Below are positions 46,301-55,900 of a stretch of 64,000 nt of DNA, piece after piece (the stretch's first letter is position 1; each line of letters begins with the position of its first letter). A model generated the notes under the pieces. That model searched no databases, was not told the origin of the DNA, and was given only the letters and a program-made list of their open reading frames with translations. Source of the stretch: UBA8752 sp002336475 (GTDB lineage Bacteria; Bacteroidota; Bacteroidia; Flavobacteriales_D; Sanyastnellaceae); the NCBI GenBank assembly GCA_943846755.1, contig OX044365.1, forward strand, positions 1,116,001-1,180,000. Direction: 5' to 3'. The position numbers were made by a program, and so were the translations under genes.

Positions 46301-46622
46301 CGTCAGGGCCAACTCCATATGCGGTGGTAGCATTACAAGTGGTCACTGTATCAGCACCACTGCCGATGACATGAAAGGCAAGGGTCTGATCCAAAGTGCA
46401 GGTATCCACCAAGGTCAATGAGGCACAATTGTATGCTGCCAAGTCTTCCAGACACTGCACTGTGTCATTCTCTATCGGATAAGAAGTCACAATACATGTG
46501 GTGTCGCAGTCAGGCCATCCTGAAGAGGCGATCAAATGCCCAGAAGAGATGAGAGTCAAACTCACTGCTGCAAACAGGTGTCGCAGGGAAGGCGACAGGA
46601 TTGTTGGGGAATGGAACATCAT
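40380..46622 (-). CDS. Giant Ig-like repeat surface protein with T9SS tail (protein B)
   Basis: 2080 residues, signal peptide about 1-33. Order: a GAN-type module near the N-terminus (about 100-269; GQGANDHNCNYGAGGWFSW), about a dozen cysteine-rich HYR/Ig-like repeats of about 95-105 residues (about 300-1430, each ending in a TDDCGN-like strand), the DSWVTIGID module (about 1434-1627) inserted in a repeat, one more repeat, a second GAN/YKKDC module (about 1731-1934), and a T9SS type A sorting domain (about 1995-2080; LSPNPTADLAQLQF, ending VRKLLIAD). It is the only one of the three with the GAN module at both ends. Related to proteins A and C and probably transcribed on its own, as it is flanked by terminators. 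Function unknown; adhesin or sheath component is the best guess. Confidence 0.9.
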   Translation of the reverse strand: MMFHSPTILSPSLRHLFAAVSLTLISSGHLIASSGWPDCDTTCIVTSYPIENDTVQCLEDLAAYNCASLTLVDTCTLDQTLAFHVIGSGADTVTTCNATTAYGVGPDGALRLFGLSANELISSDLFLETDEGLTLTQYANGIAILQGEVANADDTGQRFEVFVVYENGVSGSEWGGGFKHAMSCEPPTDTWDIYTIKPDQSHLMGRGDLEGSLLRLQHAPSSQFFGFQVGQGANDHNCNYGAGGWFSWSGTLHGQEVAGAMGDVIVDLDCSSDFEPCDAQSTVYFSAYNLDCGVLEYSFDVLRVDDTPPVISGVPQDTIVECLPEFSLIEAVTATDNCPAPGYPVLTYEGVFEVEASEGFCRSYEQRWRAEDECGNVTIAARLIDQFEDILPEMVGEEVVLIECDQWPGGFEPPFADLVAAGIIDAVDNCSIDTVLIEYGVMSGGCHYDHIMTYTPVDGCGNVGASFYQIVAVNDSTPPTLVNVPADTLVSCTTNPAAVDALPNAIDNCDPEVNMTFEVNYIDDGDGCDETFIIERIFIAEDCSYNHALDTQYVHVADTAAPLITLNMPVDFSAEGCFADTDVSVAALGTATYTAADDCGELTEVLTHTDGPLTEPCGSGGGSGSFQRTWTLSVTDCVGNTSQLQGVQNISVTDSQAPALEVASFVSLDCVDWFDGFDSDDAVALGWVTAADNCMMDTILLTVIGEFSSDCAGDWEVQYTAVDACGNDTTAQQIISLVDTVAPYFTVVPNDQNLACDGDPVPYQAGEATAEDVCGSVSISAHDELVIDGCASSAVWERTITATDDCGNTATHVQLFPRVDGVPPTISEWPADTVVNCTLFAFDASEVVFSDDCDMAPTLEVTDDTVHFECPGTFTVERHFTVTDCTGNESDEIQVIDVLDTVAPVLVTSGVQIEISCSEWNCDIDYLASLGHVSATDNCGEVDLSVVCNQFSGGCLDPNGMLTLVYTAEDPCGNVTQAEQILLLIDTVAPMGSITCPADVSFELNSDCTYDLGAPDPAAPWGAPTVSALDNCDDAPELTLSHTDGAPQYACGDAGSMTIQRTHTLISEDRCGNADTVTCVQTIELLDVTGPVITFDAPLPQNIFACFADTDTSISALGALTATAMDACGGEVDIVVTTSDEVTVTCDGDDDAPEGSTTLDRTFHITATDCGGNTSTVVHVQTVNFFDVEAPSLTLVCPSDTTVASLADCTADLSPALLGMPGITASDNCDTDVTYTVDFTDDEFSLGCIGTRFYIRTFTVTAVDDCGQESEATCTQDITVEDLIAPTISMVCPEEANIVLDSDCSWSGSSGQPAVVVSDGCDPTPSLEVNYLDHDTTQLCMGDDGMVEGSFSFIRTFTATSSDACGNVATFSCDQLVNLWDSAAPSLHELETLSTDTLFLDANCAADLDPAVIPSVVAEDACDSDVAVAISHTDDPAVYEAQSDGVALQIDTVATNGAPGTTTYRLYAVLTNPDDCLSAVVGEGADATWITSTAPFYQHELGGVTPSSIDPILFEFYPDLEYDSWVTIGIDRAPDASLEEDVVQVVESSPWIGDFNAGSSLALNSAFGDGWFAFPTSANCRPNEDGRVLLAQLSTSGHLSGQVYVQVLSGGPGGADNRYTLSFGNACTADDGNQEGSYSFMRTWQSVAVDDCGNSDTAFTFQNIAVLDTTAPQLTETCGLMNGEEVLLDCAGSAIFDMDPLPLPCNVEAVDNCDSEVGVARFDEIDDDAPTGSVCNVCAPSDPAPFVNGLTCDNEEPEAMRLFNFDGQSSASFVLESAETSRFDVQCDSALQVELFLTDGQGGGFHFTAEYGFAGDWDSWSSADNPYHSGLAGSYKKDCEAVYPGNSIWLDWNYFVMLDGTLEGSGTYAGSSFSLAHQPASHYFGFQVGPGANNKNEEYGAGGWFFWDGQLVVDGQDQGNAASSGDIFVDLNCCLPWTASHFYVASDDCANSTPFSYSVSNSGELASEGAGLSGGTQHTGGPVVLGGSINGKQPFRILGLSPNPTADLAQLQFEVDVAQRMIVRLHTMSGEHVMDVFDGMAEPGAAYQVEIGVTAMSAGLYQLRLSSSMHSEVRKLLIAD

Positions 46623-46932
46623 GACATGATTTGGTCATGTGTAATTTCCAAAACTTCATTTAGTCTACATATATCATTAGTCGGTAGAAACTATAATTTT
46701 GCTGGCGCGCACTGTACTAATTATCAGTGAGTTACATACATACACTTATAAAACGATTTGATTTTCGTCGAAAGTGACGTGTATAACATGCTATATAATC
46801 ACATTATCATCGACTGATGATTGTAATCTGTATTTTTTGAGGGGCAGGTTGTTTTTTAGCCTTTCTGTGGCACAAAACAAAAACGGGCTGCCCAAAGGCA
46901 GCCCGTTTCCAATCCAAAGATTTAAGGGATGA
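46623..46932 (-). other. 310-base AT-rich leader between surface protein genes C and B
   Basis: No gene. From high to low coordinates it holds the terminator of gene C (46874-46906), a perfect inverted repeat ATCATC-GACT-GATGAT at 46806-46821, and a distinctly AT-rich stretch (46650-46860) that should carry the promoter of gene B. I find no clean TAnnTTTG with a -33 TTG. Confidence 0.6.
46874..46906 (-). terminator. Intrinsic terminator after the giant surface protein gene C
   Basis: ACGGGCTGCC pairs perfectly with GGCAGCCCGT (10 bp) around a 4-nt loop and runs into TTTTGTTTTG on the minus strand, 26 bases after the stop codon. Confidence 0.92.
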
Positions 46933-49900
46933 TTACTCAGCCACCAAGAGCTTCTTCACTGCAATGTATGTGGCACTGCTAATGCGCACCTGGTACATAC
47001 CCGCGGAGAGATTGTCGACGTCGATGTCCATGCTGTACTGCACACCCGTCACAGCATTGCCATCGTACAACTCTTGAATCAACAGTCCATTGGAGTTGTA
47101 GAGATCTACGCGGAGGCGCAGGTTCTCATTGACCAAGAATGTCAGCTGGCTCTGGTTGTTCGTTGGGTTTGGTGACAAGCCCGTGATACGGATGGGCTCC
47201 TTAATGCCCCCGATGTTGGTGATGTCAACTGGTCCGACGGTGTGGCCACCGGAAACGTCAGCACCTCCGCCGTTGAGCTCGCTGCCCATCGCCTCGGTGT
47301 AGTTGAAGCCTGTGGTGTTGCCACAGTCATCCAACGCCGTGTAGAAGTAATCCACCTGCCACTCGAGGCAGCAGTCGAGGTCCATGTACATGTCACCAGA
47401 ACTGGCCATTGGTCCCATGTCAGTGCCATTCATGAACAGGTTACCCTGCCAGAAGAACCAAGCACTGCCACCGTAGTTGGCGTTCTTGTTGTTGGCACCT
47501 TGACCCATCTGCAAGCCGTAGTATCCGTTCGCTGGCTGATGGCTGAGCTCAAAGCTTGAACCGGCATAGATGCCTGTTCCCTCCAATGAACCTGAAGCCA
47601 TCAGGAAGTAGAACCAATCCTCCCAGACTGCTTCACCTGGATAGATCTCAGCACAGTCCTTCTTGTAATTGCTGCCACTGGCTTCCCAAGCGGTCCAGTC
47701 CTGACCCGCACCATACTCTGCGGAGAGGATGAAGCCACCTGTTCCATCAGCATTCTCAACTTCCATGGCGATGTTCAGGCTTCCGTCTGCCATGACCTGC
47801 ACCAAGTTCTCAGACTCAGATGACATGACGAAACTGTCGTCAGCACCTGGGAAGTTGAACAAGCGCATCGCCTCTGGAGCACGGTCATCACAAGTCTGAC
47901 TTCCGCTCTGAGCTTCCGGTGTCACCGGAGCACAGTAGTTGCGGATGGCATCGGTTGGGATGTAACCTTCCGACTCCGAGAAGAGTGTGATGTTCACGTC
48001 GGTGTCACAGTTGTCCACCGCCATTACATCGCATGCCACTGGAACAGGATCGAAGTCCATGACACCAGCGCCTGGACAGTCATACGTCACGGTTTCACCG
48101 TTGTCGATGTCACAGGTGTTGGTCAGCTGCGGCGCTTCAGTATCCAAGACCATGATGTGCTGATAGGTTACAGCAGAGTCGAGGTTGTCGGCATCGTCCG
48201 TACCCGTGGCCAACCAGCGGCGCGTGAACGCATAGCTGCCTTCCTGAAGGTCATCATCCTCGGCACACTCGCCGAAGGTGAAGCTCAAGCGCATTTCATC
48301 AGCACCAACGCCATTCGGGAACACCTGAACAAACAGCTGTCCGCTCATTTGTCCATCGGTGGTGAACTGACCAAGCAATACGCGGTTGTCAGCACCTGCC
48401 ACAGCTGCAGTATTTGGATAGGTTGTGAACCAGCTTCCGCCGAAGAAGTCGTTGATGAGCAAGTCATCACCGCCCTCAAAGGCACCAGCCCAGTCTCCAA
48501 CCGTGGTCACTGCGGCTTCTCCTGCAGGTCCGTCAGGCATCTGGTCAATGCCGATGGTCACCCAACTGTCGTAGGCCACAAGCGGATCAGCCGCTTCCAA
48601 GAGCGCATTGTAGTTGTTCGCTGTAGAACCACCCAATACATTTTGGTAGAAGCTGGTCGACGTGCGGATGCCCGTCGGGTTGACTTCGTCTCCTGCCACA
48701 GCACTGATAAAGTCGTCGGCATTCTCAGTTTGGATGTACATCCGCACCGTGGTCATGCCCATGACGCCTTCCTCAGGACCGCTGACGGTGTCAATGATCA
48801 AGCTGTAGTCACCTGCCACCTCATTGAACGCGAGCTCATCGGTGGTGTATGATACATTCACATCAACCTCACTGTCACATCCATCCTCAGCCGAAGCCAT
48901 TGGAGTTCCAGCAGCTGTTGGGGACAGATCAACATCACCGTAACAACCCTCCACCATGTAAGTAGGCAGGGTTTCCAACGTTACCACTGGTGCAGTAACA
49001 TCGTTGGCAGTGATCATCTGATCGTGCTCTTCAGAAGAGGTGTTGCCGCAGTCGTCGGTAGAAGTCACGGTCCAAGTACGGATGAAACTAAATCCTCCTT
49101 GTGCCATTGCATCTGCGTTGACAGCGAACAACGTCGTGTCGTGGTCCACATGACTCACCGTGACATCAGCTTGGCTGTCACAAGCGTCATCTGCCGTAGC
49201 AGTGGCACTTCCGGTAGCTGCCGCTGAAAGGTCCGCCATGCATTCTGCGTCAAGGTCTGTGGAGTAATCCTCAGGCCAGCTTGCCGTGATGGCAGGAGCC
49301 GCGTCATCCGTCACCACAATAGTCTGTGTGGTTTGCTGTGACGTGCTGTTGCCACAGTCGTCAGTAGCCGTGACCGTCCAGGTACGTGTGAGGATGTATG
49401 AACCCTCAGCCTCACTGTCTGCATTTGAGCAAGAGTAAGTGGGGGCACCGTCTGCATAGATGTAGGAAATGGCAACGTCAGTGTCGCAGGCATCCGTGGT
49501 GGTTGCCGTTGGCGTCGTGATGGGTGTCAAGTCAGCCATGCAATCGCCGTCCAAGGTGTACGAATCCGTCGCCAATGCTGGCAAAGCCAGAATGGTCGGT
49601 GCCGCAACATCGAGGGCAGTGATGTTCTGTGTCAGCATTACCGTGGTTTCGTTTCCACAGTCATCCGTTCCTGTCACCGTGAACGTCCTCACGAAGGTGT
49701 AGGAACCTTCAGCCACACCATCGCCACCATCACAAGTGAAGACGGGAGCGCTGTCGACATGAGTGGTTTCCATGTCGATGCTGCTGTCGCAGTTGTCGGA
49801 TTCATCGGTCACCGTCGGCATACCCGCAATGGTCGTGCTGGTATTGGCACCACAGAACGGATCAATGTTGACTGTGATGTCCGCCGGAGCAGCTGCATTG

Positions 49901-52900
49901 AAGGTCGGGCTGATGGTGTCAACCACGGTCACCAGGCGGTTCACCTGCTCTGTGGTCGTGTTGCCGCAGTTGTCCGTTGCTGTGAATGTGTAAGTCCGCA
50001 GCAAGGTGAAAGCACCTGTGCTTGGCAAGCAAGCGTACTGCTTTGGACTGTCCACGTGGTATGACGTGATCTCTGCATCTCCATCGCAGTTGTCCGACGA
50101 GGACGCTGCTGGATAAGGCACACCATCGATGTAGTCTGCACTGCAGTCTGCATCAGCGAAGAGCACTGTATCTGCAGGCTCGGTCAATACGAGACCTGGT
50201 GCCACATCGTCGACCAACACAAGACGCTGGTTCACTGTGGTCATGTTGCCACAGCTGTCCGTCGCAGTGTATACGATGTCGTAAGCACCTTCACATGGAG
50301 CCGCATCGAATGTGATCGCCGCTTCAGTAGTCGCCAACTCGACATTGTCAGAGAAGGAAACATATCCATTGGCAGCCAAAGTGGCCAGTGGGCTGGCACC
50401 TTGCGAGAAGAGCACGTTGTCAATGAAGAGACCTTCGCTGCCAGAGTTGGACTCCAACGAAATGTGCAATTCAGCATCGTCGAATCCATCGAGGTCGAGG
50501 CTAAAGGCATTCCACTGTCCCTCGAGTCCCAGTCCGTCGATGTCCTGGTAGTCGGTATCCAGCAAGTCAACCTCACCGCCGTCGGCCACCACCCAGATGC
50601 GGATGCGGTCTCCCGTTTCCCATCCAGTGGATTGTACGAAGGCATCCAAGGTCAAGGTCACGCCACCAGCGCTCACGTCAACATTGTCCAACACAAGCTC
50701 CATGATGCCATCGGTATCCTGGAATTGGAAGCCCTGAGCACCATCAGTATAGGCGTCAACGACTCCGGTAAAGGAGCTCACACCGACGTAGTCACCGTCT
50801 GTGAGGCCACTTCCACCTGTGGAGTAGTAATAGCTGGAGAACCCGAGCTCACCACCTGTAGAGGTGTAGTTCACGCTCGCCTGACCGTCGTTGTTTGACA
50901 GTGCGTGGTCCACGCTGTTGTCTCCCGCATCATAGTACTGGCCTCCCGTGCTGGGCTCCTCGAAGCTGGTGTAACCAATGACGGTAGACTCGTCTCCTGC
51001 GGAGAGGTCGAATCCGAAGAAGTCACAAGCGGCTTCAGCGTTAGCACCTGCTGTGATGTCCGGTGCTGTGGTATCAGCGACCTGAATGGTCTGCATGGAC
51101 GTCATCGTCGTTGCATTGCCATTGTTGTCGGTCACTGTGATCATCCACGTGCGCTCGAACGTGTAGCACGCCGAAGCTGTGTAACTCGTGGTCACATCAC
51201 TAAAGGAGATGTCGGTGGTGTTGAAGTCCGTCTGCGGAGCAGGTGGAGCTGCACCGGCCCAGTTGCTCACGAGCGGTGCAATGTCCGCCGCGTTTTGTGG
51301 CTGGTTGGCATTGTGATCGGTACAACCGCTCGCAGTGGAGTAGTCGCTGTACACGGTCCATCCTGCCTCATTCCAGGTTCCGCCGTTCGGGTCCGTGTTT
51401 GTTCCCGCACGAAGGGCGATGCCGTCCTCGAAATCGTGACAGGTGTTGGAACCGTCCTCTCCAGGCACACCGAAGATGTCGATGACATTGGAAGCACCGT
51501 CAATGATGGCGATCTGGTCGTCACCATTGCTGTCGGCTGATCCACCGCCGCCCGCCACGATGGCTGGAGCGAATCCGTAGCATCCAGAGAATCCAGCGTT
51601 GTTGGCGATGTGGGCATACGCACCCGGTGCCAGCGTTCCAATGGAGCTTAGGTTGATGTTGCTGCTCGTGGACGGTCCGGGATTGCCGTTGGTCCAGCGC
51701 TGCAATGCGTAACCCGCCAAATCAATGTCGGCATCACTGCTGTTGTGGATCTCCACGAAGCGGCAAGAAGAAGCCGCATCGTTCGGATCGGCAATGGCCG
51801 TGATGATCAAGCCTCCCGTTGGCACAATTTGACCGACAGAACCAAAGGAATCGTCCCCGTCGCCGCTGCAGTTGTCACTGTAATCCACTGAAGGGCTTCC
51901 AGTGCTGCTTGGCGTTGGATCAAAGTATCCGTTGCTGTCGTCGGCATAGATGATGGTGTCGTTCGGGAAGTCTGGCGTCATGCTCGGGTTGAGCGTATCG
52001 AGGACTGCGATCGTGTGGCTCGTCATGGCTGAGCTGCTGTTGCCGCAGTCGTCCATCACGGTTACCGTATAGGTCCTGAGGATGTTGAAGCTTCCCACGC
52101 CGTCTGCTGCACCAGTATATGTGGTGTCGTCAGCATGAGCAATGGTATGCGCCACATCCGTATCACAGTTGTCGCTGGCATCCACAAGGAAGCCACTGGC
52201 GTCACCTGATACTGGCTGAGCGATGTCCGCTGCGAAGCAGGACGCATCCAAATAGAGCGTCACGTCAGCAGGAGCCGTCAAGCTCACTGTTGGATCGGTG
52301 TCGTCCGTGATGGTCAACAATTGATCCACAGACATTACCGTGGCATTTCCTGCGCAGTCCATGGCGGTCACCGTGAACGTACGTGTGACAATGAAGCTGC
52401 CCTCTTCGGACGCATCATCTGCTGTGCACTGGTAAGCCTCAGAATCAGAGACCGTGTAGGTCACAATCACTTCGCCGCAGTTGTCCGTGGTGGTCCAGGT
52501 TGGTGAACCATTTGTGGCCTCGGTGGTGTCCACTGAGGACAAGCATCCATTGATGGCCACATCAGCAGGTGCTGTCAGGGTCAATCCTGGGAATACCGAG
52601 TCTGCCACCGAAATGATCTGCGTCGCCTGTGCGATGTTGTACCCGCAGTCTTCTGCATGGAACGTACGGACGATGGAGTATGATTCCGTGCAAACCGTCG
52701 ACACCACCTCGTCGGTGAAGGTCATGTTGACACTGGGGTCACACAAATCCACTGCCGTAGCCATCTCAAGGTAGGCCGCGACATTGTCCGTGCATGAGAA
52801 CGTGGTATCGGCTGGAACGTAAGTGAAGACGGGATCAGTGAAGTCATCCACTTGAATCAACTGATACAAGGTGTCTCCTGCGTTTCCGCAATCGTCCACA

Positions 52901-55900
52901 GGACGGTACACCAACTGGTGGTCATAGTGGCATCCACCAGACATCCATGTGTAATCAATCGGGAAGTCGGAGTATCCGCAATCCTCGACCAGTGTGATGA
53001 TGGGGTTGCCTGCCGTATCCTGGATGGCCAAAAGCTCATCGATGGTAGGCTCGTACAACGTCTCCCATGGCCACTGCGAGCAATCGATGATGACCACTTC
53101 GTCTCCACTTACCACAGGGTTCGTCGTGTCGACGATGGTGAAGGTGGCTGTAGTAGAAGTGCTGTTGCCACAATCATCCGTAGCCGTGAAGGTGACCGTT
53201 GCACCACCTGTGGCAGAGCATAGGTCGCTCAAGGCCGCGAAGTTGTTGCTCCAGGTCACGCCGCTGCAGATATCTGAAGCCGAAGCGCCGCCGTTGGAGG
53301 TCAACCAAGCATTGAGCTCCGTCGGGTTGCCGTTTCCATCACACTCGACAGTCAAGTCGGAAGAAGCCACATCCATGCTCGGAGCGGTGGTGTCTTCGAT
53401 GGTGAAGGACGACGTCGTAAAGCTCGTGTTTCCACAGGCATCCGTTGCAGTGAAGGTGACCGTTGCACTGCCCGTGGCACCGCAATCGTCGCTTAATGCC
53501 GTGAAGTCGTTGCTCCAAGTGACACCCGTCGGGGGCGCGGACATCTGCTCCTCGCCATTGATGACCATAGAATCAAACTCGGGGTCTCCATCGGAGAACT
53601 GAACCCTGACGTTCCGCTGGAAGGACTCGCCACTCACCGTGATGGTGTTAATGCCAAGCACCAGCGGCTGAGGGTTGGCCTGGAACCAGCTGCCGTCGGC
53701 CAGCGTCTTCTCCACGCGGAAGTTTGCACCGCCACTCGGGAGGGACGTCACGTTCATCTCGAATGCCTGCTGGTTTCCGCTTGTGGGGTCAGCAATGGTC
53801 GTCAACGACACCTCAAACGGCCACGTTCCGTCGGTACCGGCGTCGATGAGGCTGCTGACTCCGATGGCCACAGGGGTGATCACAGGGTCACTGCAAACGT
53901 CGCTGACGCTGGCACCACCATTGCTGGAGAGCCAGTTGTTGAACTCCGTCAGGTTGCCGGCACCGTCACACTCGACCGTGAGGTCAGCAGATGCGATGTC
54001 GATGCTCGGATCGGTCGTGTCCTCGATGGTGAAAGTCGCCGTCGTGGAGGTGCTCAATCCGCAGTCGTCCGTGGCCGTGAAGGTCACCGTAGCCGCACCC
54101 GTCGCACCGCAATCGTCACTGAGGCCTTCAAAGTCGTTGCTCCAGGTTACGCTGCTGCAATCGTCGCTGGCGCTGGCACCACCGTTGCTGTCGATCCATC
54201 CGTTCAACTCTGAGAGGTTGCCGGCTCCATCGCATTCTACTGTCAAGTCAGCCGACTCGACGTCCATGCTGGGTGCAGTGGTGTCTTCGATGGTGAATTG
54301 TGCAGAAGTGTAGACGCTGTTGCCACAATCGTCCGTCACAGTGAAGGTCACTGTAGACATTCCAGTGGCTCCGCAATCGTCGGAGAGCGCGATGAAGTCA
54401 TGTGACCAGGTCACTCCTCCACACACATCTGATGCAGCTGCATTGGCATTGGCAGCCAACCAATTGTTCAACTCCGCTGTGTTGCCCGATCCATCGCATT
54501 CAACAGTGAGGTCCTCTGCCGTTGCACTAAACGCAGGTGGTACGGTGTCCTCAATGGTGAAGGTCGCTGTGGTAGAAGAGCTGTTTCCGCAATCGTCTTT
54601 GGCGGTGAAGGTCACCACCACATAACCCGTGGCTCCGCAGAGATCCACGAAGTTGGAGGGGTCATAGTCGTTGGACCAAGCCAACTCTGCATCGCAATTG
54701 TCGGTTCCTGTAGAACCTCCATTGTTGGCCAGCCAAGCGGCGAGGTCTGCTGGGTTTCCAGCGCCATCACACTCCACCGTGGTGTCCATAGCGGCCACCA
54801 AGATTGGAGAAATTGTATCCAAAACAGTGATGGTTTGAACGCAAGTTGAAGCTGCGCCCGTCAATCCGCACTCATCGGTCACTGTGGACGTCCAGGTTCT
54901 GGTAAACCCATAGCTGCCCTCCGCCGCATTGTCTGCATCAGCAGTGCAGGTGTAAACCGCTGCTGCGTCCACATAGGAGATGGAGATGGTAGGGAGTGAA
55001 TCACATGCGTCGTAAGCGGTCGCTGTTGCGTAACCGATGCTCGTTGTTGTGGTATCCACAAAGCAGTTGGCGTCAGAATACAAGATGGTATCCTTCGGAC
55101 AAGTCAAGACCGGAGCATCGGGCGCTGTCGTGTCCTCAATGGTGAAGGTGGCAGTCGTTGTGGAGCTATTGCTGCATTCATCCGTAACAGTGAAGGTCAC
55201 CGTGGTTGAACCCGTGAATCCGCACTCGTCGCTCATGGCGGAGAAGTCATTGCTCCATGACACTGAACCGCAGTTGTCTGAGGCTACCGCACCAGCATAA
55301 TTGGCCAACCAAGCATCCCGTTGGGCTATGTTGCCTGCGCCATCGCACTCCACTGTCTCATCGGATGCCGCCGTATCAACAGATGGGCTGGTGGTATCCT
55401 GAATGGTGAGCGTCTGGACGTGGGTGTTGTTGTTGCCGCAATCGTCCGTTGTTGACCAGGTACGTGTGATGGTGTAACTGTCAGGACAAGCACCAGGTGT
55501 ACTGACCTCTGTATAGGTGACCGATTCATCACCGCTGCAGATGTCTGTCGCTGTGAGAATGTCAGCAACAGGCACATTGTCGCACTCGAAGGTGCCGTCC
55601 GCAGGCAGGGTCTCATTGAATGCAGGTGGTGTTGTATCCGCAATGATGAAGGAGAGCGTAGTGTCGGCAGAGTTTCCGCAGCCGTCCGTCATGGTGTAGG
55701 TCTTGGTAGACGTACCTGTAGCTCCGCAATCGTCGGTGAGCGTTTCACTGACCAATCCGTAGGTTACTCCGCTGCAGATGTCGCTGACAGCGATGCCCGA
55801 TTCCCAGAGATCATGCCACGCGTCGTATTCCGCGATGTTGCCATTGCCATCACATTCTACTGTGACCGTCAGGCCTTCGGGAACAACATAAGGTACTGTG

